DNA of 64,000 bases from the NCBI RefSeq assembly GCF_022524485.1, contig NZ_JAKXMK010000004.1, positions 1-64,000 on the forward strand. The letters are read 5' to 3'. Positions 59,413-64,000 of this stretch are shown here, piece by piece. The translations under genes and the position numbers were made by a program. The notes beneath the pieces were generated by a model, which saw only the letters and a list, made by a program, of their open reading frames with translations, made no database searches and had not been told where the DNA came from. Source of the stretch: Pseudonocardia alaniniphila. GTDB taxonomy: Bacteria > Actinomycetota > Actinomycetes > Mycobacteriales > Pseudonocardiaceae. Every line of letters begins with the position of its first letter. The stretch's first letter is position 1.

Positions 59413-61506
59413 TCAGCTCGAGGGGTGTTGGGAGCGCCAGAGTAGCCACGCGAAGTACGGCGTGCCGATCAGCGATGTGAGCGCGCCGGCGGGTAGTTGG
59501 GCCGGCGCGATGACACTGCGGCCGATGGTGTCGGCGAGCCCGACGAGCAGTGCGCCGAGCAGAGCGGCGACCGGGAGCACGCGGGCGTGCCGGGCACCGA
59601 CGAGGGCGCGCGCGGCGTGTGGCGCGACGAGGCCGACGAACGCGAGCACCCCGATCGCGGCGACGGCGGTGGCGGTGAGCAGCGCCGCGGCGGCGAGGAG
59701 CAGCACCCGGGTCTGCGTGAGCCGGATGCCGAGCACCTGCGGGGTGTCGTCGTCGACCGCGAGGAGGTCGAGTTCGTTGCGCCTGCCGACGAACAGCGCG
59801 AGGGCGAGCAGCAACGCGCCGACCACGGGCAGCACCTGCGGGAACGTGCGCCCGTACGTCGAACCGGCCAGCCAGGTGAGCGCCTTCGTCTCGTTGAACG
59901 GATCGGTGGCCACGACCATGACGGTGATCAGCGCCATGGCCCCGTACGAGACCCCGACACCGATCAGGACGAGCCGGTCGGACGCCATGCCGCCACGCAC
60001 GGCCAGCCCGAACACGAGGGTGGCGGCGAGCAGCGCCCCGAGCGCGGCGCTGCCGGCGAGCGCCCAGACCCCGACGGCCGGGACGAACGTGATCACGGCG
60101 ACGGCCGCGACCCCCGCACCGCCGCTGACACCGAGGAGCGCGGGTTCGGCGAGCGGATTGCGGCAGACCGCCTGCACGGCCGTGCCGGCCACCGCGAGCG
60201 CGGCTCCCGCGAACAGGGCCGCGATCACCCGCGGCACCCGCGTGTCCAGCACGAACGTGGTGATCGGGCCGGCGCGGCCGGTCAGCCAGTTGAGGACGTC
60301 GCCGGTGAGCAGCAGCGTGTCGCCGAGCAGCAGTCCGGCGACCGCCACGGCCGTGGTGGCGGCGAGCGTCACGCCCGTCACGACCAGGAAGCCCCTGCGG
60401 TCGCGCAGCCGCCCCGAGTGCGCGGCGGCAACCTGTCGCGCCGGGCCCGACTCACGGAACCGGCGGGCCACGGCCACCAGGACGACCGCGCCGAACACGG
60501 TGGTCACCACCCCCGTCGGTACCTCGACGCCTGCCTGCCCGCCGAGCACGAGCCGGACCAGCACGTCGGCGGCGAGCACCACGCCGACCCCGGCGAGCGC
60601 GGACATCGGCAGCAGCACCCGATGCCTGCGCAGTCCGGGGACGAGCGGCGCGACGAGCCGGAGAGCGGCGGGTGCGCACAGGCCCACGAACCCGATCGGG
60701 CCCGCCACCGTCACCGCCGCCGCGGAGAGCAGCACCGCGAGCACGATCACGAGCAGACGCGTGCTGCGGACCGGGACGCCCAGTACCGACGCGGTGTCGT
60801 CGCCGAGGCCGAGGACGTCGAGACGGCGGCCGAGCACGACGAGCCCTGCGACGGCGAGCAGCACGAGCGGGCTCATCCGGGCGACCGCCTCCAGCCCGAT
60901 CTGGGCCAGCTGACCGCTACCCCACGCGTAGAGCCCCGTGGTCTCCTGCGAGAACAGCAGCAGGAGCACGCTTGTGAGCGCGAAGAACGCGAGCGCCACC
61001 GCGGACCCTGCGAGCACGAGCCGGGTCGGGCCCGTGCCGCCGCCCGACAGCGCGAAGACGAGCGCCGCGGCGGCGAGGCCTCCGGCGAACGCCAGCAGGG
61101 CGGACAGCTCGACGGGCACGGCCAGGCCGAACGCCGCCGCGGCGACGACCGCGAAGTATGCACCGGCGTTGACGCCGAGAGTGTCCGGTGCGGCGAGCGC
61201 GTTGCGGCTGACGGACTGCAGCGCGGCACCGGCCACACCCAGCGCCGCCCCGACCACGAGGGCGGCGAGCAGCCGCGGCACGCGCGAGGCGACCAGCACC
61301 GCGGCCGTCCCGTCGGCGTCGGACCCGGTCAACAGGCCTAGTAACTGGTCGATACCGACACCCGACGTGCCTTGCGTCAGGTGCACGGCGGCGAGCAGCA
61401 CCACCCCGCCGACACCCAGCGCTGCGGCGGCAGCGACGCGCGACGGCGCAGCACTCGACGTCGTGCGCGGGACGGCGGAGACCTCCGAGACCCCGGCCTC
61501 GCTCAC
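59413..61506 (-). CDS. FecCD-family siderophore ABC permease, two units fused (FhuB-like)
   Basis: 697 residues comprising two homologous permease units in tandem. Each has RVPRLLAAL/RVPRVIAAL followed by AGAALQSVSRNALAAPDTLG or AGTAVQAVCRNPLAEPALLG, and the ATPase-coupling loop GPIGFVGLCAP or GVLAFVGLVAPH. The fusion, as in FhuB, means one chain forms the whole channel. It is four bases downstream of the binding-protein stop and belongs to the iron-regulated import operon. Confidence 0.88.
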   Translation of the reverse strand: MSEAGVSEVSAVPRTTSSAAPSRVAAAAALGVGGVVLLAAVHLTQGTSGVGIDQLLGLLTGSDADGTAAVLVASRVPRLLAALVVGAALGVAGAALQSVSRNALAAPDTLGVNAGAYFAVVAAAAFGLAVPVELSALLAFAGGLAAAALVFALSGGGTGPTRLVLAGSAVALAFFALTSVLLLLFSQETTGLYAWGSGQLAQIGLEAVARMSPLVLLAVAGLVVLGRRLDVLGLGDDTASVLGVPVRSTRLLVIVLAVLLSAAAVTVAGPIGFVGLCAPAALRLVAPLVPGLRRHRVLLPMSALAGVGVVLAADVLVRLVLGGQAGVEVPTGVVTTVFGAVVLVAVARRFRESGPARQVAAAHSGRLRDRRGFLVVTGVTLAATTAVAVAGLLLGDTLLLTGDVLNWLTGRAGPITTFVLDTRVPRVIAALFAGAALAVAGTAVQAVCRNPLAEPALLGVSGGAGVAAVAVITFVPAVGVWALAGSAALGALLAATLVFGLAVRGGMASDRLVLIGVGVSYGAMALITVMVVATDPFNETKALTWLAGSTYGRTFPQVLPVVGALLLALALFVGRRNELDLLAVDDDTPQVLGIRLTQTRVLLLAAAALLTATAVAAIGVLAFVGLVAPHAARALVGARHARVLPVAALLGALLVGLADTIGRSVIAPAQLPAGALTSLIGTPYFAWLLWRSQHPSS

Positions 61507-61510
61507 CGCC

Positions 61511-62506
61511 TCAGCCGGCCAGAGCCGCGGTGACGGCGTCGACGTACTGCACCATCGACGCCGGCCCGCCGAACATCCAGATCCCGTCCGGAAGCCGCGT
61601 GACGTTCTGGGCCTGCACGAACGGCAGCGATGCCCACACCGCGTTTCCCGCGAGCCCGTCGACGAAGGGATCAGGGCCGTCGGCGTCGTTGGCGTAGTAG
61701 ACGAACTCGACGTCACCGAGCGTCGTCAGCCCTTCGACGTCGGTGCTCGCGAGGCCGTAGTCGCTGTCGCCGGTGAGCGGCCACGCGTTGACGAGACCGA
61801 GCTCCTGCGACACCGACTCGACCAGCGACCCTTCGGTGAACGGCCGGATCGAGAGGCGGCCGCCGTCGAGGTAGCCGTCGGCGAAGGCAAACCGGCGCCC
61901 GTCCAGCCCGGCCGCCGTCAGCCGCGCGGCGCCGTCGGTGAGGGTGGTGTCGAAGTCGGCGAGCAGGCGCTGCGCGGCGGCCTCGGCACCGGTCAGCGTG
62001 GCGACCAGTTGGACGTTGCGGCGCATCTGCCCGATGCCGTCGGAGGCGTCGGCCGCACGCACGAGCACCACGGGCGCGATCGCCTCCAGCTGTGTGACCG
62101 CTCCCTCGGGCAGGTCGGTGGTGGCGAGGACGAGGTCAGGGCGCAGGGCGGCGATCGCCTCGACGCTCGGCTCGCCCCGCACGCCGACGTCGGTGACATC
62201 GCCCGGGAGCGGCGCGGCCTTCACCCAGTTGCCATAGCCCTCGACGTCCGCCACGCCGACCGGCCGCACACCCAGCGAGACCAGGTGTTCGACGACGTTC
62301 CACTCGAGCCCGACCGGCCTGGTCGCCGGACCGTCGAGGGTGATCTGCCGGCCGCGCGCATCGGTGACGGTGATGGGCGCGCCGCTGCCGGCGGTGGGTG
62401 CGGCACCAGGGTCGCTCGGCGCCTCCGTGGTGCCACAAGCGGCGAGCAGCAGGGTGACCAGGCCGGTCACCGCCGCCCATTGACCGCGCCGCCTGGATCG
62501 TCTCAT
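61511..62506 (-). CDS. iron-siderophore ABC importer substrate-binding lipoprotein
   Basis: 331 residues. A basic N-terminus, hydrophobic stretch and lipobox LLLAAC (near 19-24) are followed by the FecB/FhuD type III binding fold: ITVTDARGRQITLDGPATRP, VGVADVEGY, DLVLATTDLPEG, and the long linker helix. It captures a ferric siderophore (or related chelate) and docks on the fused permease. The ATG overlaps the ATPase gene stop. Confidence 0.88.
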   Translation of the reverse strand: MRRSRRRGQWAAVTGLVTLLLAACGTTEAPSDPGAAPTAGSGAPITVTDARGRQITLDGPATRPVGLEWNVVEHLVSLGVRPVGVADVEGYGNWVKAAPLPGDVTDVGVRGEPSVEAIAALRPDLVLATTDLPEGAVTQLEAIAPVVLVRAADASDGIGQMRRNVQLVATLTGAEAAAQRLLADFDTTLTDGAARLTAAGLDGRRFAFADGYLDGGRLSIRPFTEGSLVESVSQELGLVNAWPLTGDSDYGLASTDVEGLTTLGDVEFVYYANDADGPDPFVDGLAGNAVWASLPFVQAQNVTRLPDGIWMFGGPASMVQYVDAVTAALAG

Positions 62507-63390
62507 CTCGACTCCTCCGCACTTGCCGTCACCACTGTTTGCTTTCTGCGCCTGCTGTGCCGGCCCACCGGCCGGATGCGCAGGGACTCCGTCACGGGGT
62601 CGTGGTCGACCGCGACCTCGATCCCGTACGCCGCTGTGAGGATCTCGCCGGTGAGCACGGCCTCCGGCGGGCCGACGGCGCGCACGCGCCCGTCGGCGAG
62701 CAGCGCGACCTCGTCGGCGACGGCCGCGGCGTGCTCCAGGTCGTGCAGCACCACGCCGACGGCAACCTGGTCGTCGTCGGCGAGATCGCGCAGCAGTTCG
62801 AGCATCTCGACCTGGTAGCGCAGATCGAGATGGTTGGTCGGCTCGTCGAGCAACAGGACGCCCGTGTCCTGGGCCAGGCAGCAGGCGAGCCAGACGCGCT
62901 GCAGTTGGCCACCGGACAGCTCGTCGACCGGGCGGTCGGCGATGTCCGCCACCCTGGTTGCCTCCATCGACAACGCCACGACGGCCGGCCCGTCGACGTC
63001 CTCGCGGCCGAACCGGCCCCGGTAGGGGTGGCGGCCGAAGCCGACCACGTCGCGCACCGAGAGCCCGACCGGTACCGGCCGGCTCTGCGCGAGCAGCGTG
63101 ACGCGACGGGCGAACTCACGGCGGGTCAGGGCGAGCGCATCCAGCGCTTCGGCGGTCCCGCCGCGCTCATCGAGAGGGCCGCCGATCAGGATCTGCCCGT
63201 TCCGTGGACTGTGCAGCCGAGCGAGCGCCCGCAGCAAAGTCGATTTGCCGCTGCCGTTCGGTCCGACCAACGCCGTGACGAAACCGGAGCGCAGCCGGAC
63301 ACCGGCGGCGTGCACGACGTCGACGCCGTGGTAACCGAGGTCCAGGCCGACGCCGCGCAGCTCGGTTGCCGGCCGGGGAGTGGGGAGCAC
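62503..63390 (-). CDS. iron-siderophore ABC importer ATPase (FepC/FhuC type)
   Basis: 295 residues with Walker A LVGPNGSGKSTLLRAL near 42, Q-loop LLAQSRPVP, signature LSGGQLQRVWLACCLAQ near 158, Walker B LLLDEPTNHLDLRY near 178 and H-loop LHDLEHA. It powers the fused permease. The GTG start has no ribosome site; the iron box lies only five bases upstream, so translation may be leaderless or the true start is internal. It is the first gene of the three-gene import operon. Confidence 0.88.
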   Translation of the reverse strand: MLPTPRPATELRGVGLDLGYHGVDVVHAAGVRLRSGFVTALVGPNGSGKSTLLRALARLHSPRNGQILIGGPLDERGGTAEALDALALTRREFARRVTLLAQSRPVPVGLSVRDVVGFGRHPYRGRFGREDVDGPAVVALSMEATRVADIADRPVDELSGGQLQRVWLACCLAQDTGVLLLDEPTNHLDLRYQVEMLELLRDLADDDQVAVGVVLHDLEHAAAVADEVALLADGRVRAVGPPEAVLTGEILTAAYGIEVAVDHDPVTESLRIRPVGRHSRRRKQTVVTASAEESR

Positions 63391-63394
63391 GAAC

Positions 63395-63413
63395 GGAGGA
63401 TAGGCTATCTTTA
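63395..63413 (-). promoter_or_regulatory. IdeR/DtxR-type iron box
   Basis: Read on the minus strand, TAAAGATAGCCTATCCTCC matches the 19-base iron-box consensus TTAGGTTAGSCTAACCTAA at 13 positions, including the whole TAGSCTA core. It immediately precedes an iron-siderophore import operon, as expected for Fe(II)-dependent repression. The divergent PPOX gene could be co-regulated. Confidence 0.6.
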
Positions 63414-63487
63414 CTTCGTGGCAAGGGGTCGATTACACAACTGCACCGTCACGTACCGGCGGACGATCACGTGAGGACCTGACAGGG

Positions 63488-64000
63488 ATGCGCACGATCT
63501 GCGATGAGTCCGAACTCCGCGAGTACGTGCAGGCCCCCTCGGCTGCGATCGCCGAGAAGGCGATCGATCACATCGACGAGGTCTCCGCGCGGTTCATCGC
63601 GGCCAGCCCGCTGTTCATGCTCGCCACCAGTGGGGCCGACGGATCGTGTGACGTCTCGCCGCGTGGCGACCCTGCCGGCAGTGTGCTCGTACTCGACAGC
63701 AGGACGCTGGCCTTCGGCGACCGCAAGGGCAATCGGCGCCTGGACAGCATGCGCAACATCCTCGGCAACTCGGCCGTGGGAATGCTCTTCATCGTGCCCG
63801 GGGTCGGCGACACACTCCGGCTGAACGGCACCGCCCGGGTGGTCGCGGATGCCCCGTACCTTCCGCGGCTGACGGTCTCGGGAGTCACCCCGGACCTCGC
63901 GATCGAGGTCATCGTCGAGGAGCTGTTCCTGCACTGCACGAAGGCATTCGCGCGCTCGGCGCTCTGGGATCCGGCCACGTGGCCCGCAGCGGACGGGGTG
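63488..64000 (+). CDS. PPOX-type FMN flavoprotein, MSMEG_1061-like (3' end outside window)
   Basis: 171 codons are visible before the right edge. The split-barrel pyridoxamine-phosphate-oxidase fold is indicated by FIAASPLFMLATSGADGSCD, VSPRGDPAGSVLVLDSRTLA, DRKGNRRLDSMRNIL and VGMLFIVPGVGDTLRLNGTA. The sequence FLHCTKAFARSALWDP near the end is typical of this subgroup. GAGGACCTGACAGGG precedes the ATG. Members bind FMN or F420 and reduce varied substrates; a few degrade heme or siderophores, which would fit the iron box next door. Confidence 0.8.
   Translation, partial: MRTICDESELREYVQAPSAAIAEKAIDHIDEVSARFIAASPLFMLATSGADGSCDVSPRGDPAGSVLVLDSRTLAFGDRKGNRRLDSMRNILGNSAVGMLFIVPGVGDTLRLNGTARVVADAPYLPRLTVSGVTPDLAIEVIVEELFLHCTKAFARSALWDPATWPAADGV

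Noticed and set aside
59180..60913. 577-codon frame rich in Ala/Ser/Thr/Arg opposite the permease gene
   Set aside because: It is antisense to a clear FecCD permease; composition is that of a shadow frame and no domain is visible.

Overview
This window is high-GC DNA from an actinobacterium, probably a Pseudonocardia-like member of the Pseudonocardiales. The taxonomic guess rests on base composition, frequent GTG starts, many four-base stop/start overlaps, an AfsR/SARP regulator, an Rv2258c-type methyltransferase, a trypsin/trypco2 conflict system and an IdeR/DtxR-like iron box. No rRNA, tRNA, CRISPR array, intact insertion sequence or origin was recognised.

Layout. 0-8 kb: the end of an unknown gene coupled to an ABC exporter, a large AfsR/SARP regulator divergent from a methyltransferase, a MerR regulator divergent from a second methyltransferase, and a small membrane protein. 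8-10 kb: a Tat-exported multicopper oxidase. 10-15 kb: a hyuA-hyuB pair (hydantoinase/oxoprolinase/acetone carboxylase superfamily).

15-31 kb is a catabolic island. Two near-identical FadR-type GntR regulators (15.3 and 18.8 kb) each face a promoter with TTGACA, an 18-base spacer, TTCAAT and an ATTGYCGGCAAT palindrome. The 18.8 kb copy drives a living operon: Rieske oxygenase, a coupled unknown small protein, a 2,4'-dihydroxyacetophenone-dioxygenase-like cupin, a nitroreductase and a 4-hydroxylaminobenzoate-lyase-like protein. The other promoter is followed only by a fragment of a Rieske N-terminus, then by unrelated genes and a frameshifted methyltransferase. An IclR regulator with two matching operator-like sites faces a second operon: Rieske oxygenase, glutamine-synthetase-like ligase, VanB-type reductase and YtcJ-type amidohydrolase. 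A TetR gene and a second nitroreductase close the island. Together these suggest catabolism of nitro- or amino-substituted aromatics through hydroxylaminobenzoate lysis and/or gamma-glutamylation before oxygenation.

31-37.6 kb: remnants of a toxin-antitoxin-like pair, a methyltransferase, and a serine-protease/STAND-NTPase/helical-repeat protein with a trypco2 partner, a predicted conflict (defence) system. 37.6-47.3 kb: one tightly overlapped leftward operon with a glycogen-synthase/GH57 fusion, an ABC exporter and four aminoglycoside-phosphotransferase-fold proteins, three of which lack the catalytic Asp. 47.3-48.2 kb: non-coding DNA with a degenerate direct repeat. 48.2-49.2 kb: a luciferase-like monooxygenase.

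49.2-56.4 kb: a leftward operon resembling a minimal alginate-type exopolysaccharide system: a nucleotide-sugar dehydrogenase without its C-terminal domain, a processive GT2 synthase, a membrane-anchored beta-helix protein and an AlgG-like C5-epimerase, followed by a PL7 alginate lyase. 57.7-64 kb: an MBL-fold hydrolase, an SDR oxidoreductase, an iron-siderophore ABC importer (fused permease, lipoprotein, ATPase) behind an iron box, and a divergent PPOX flavoprotein cut by the window edge.
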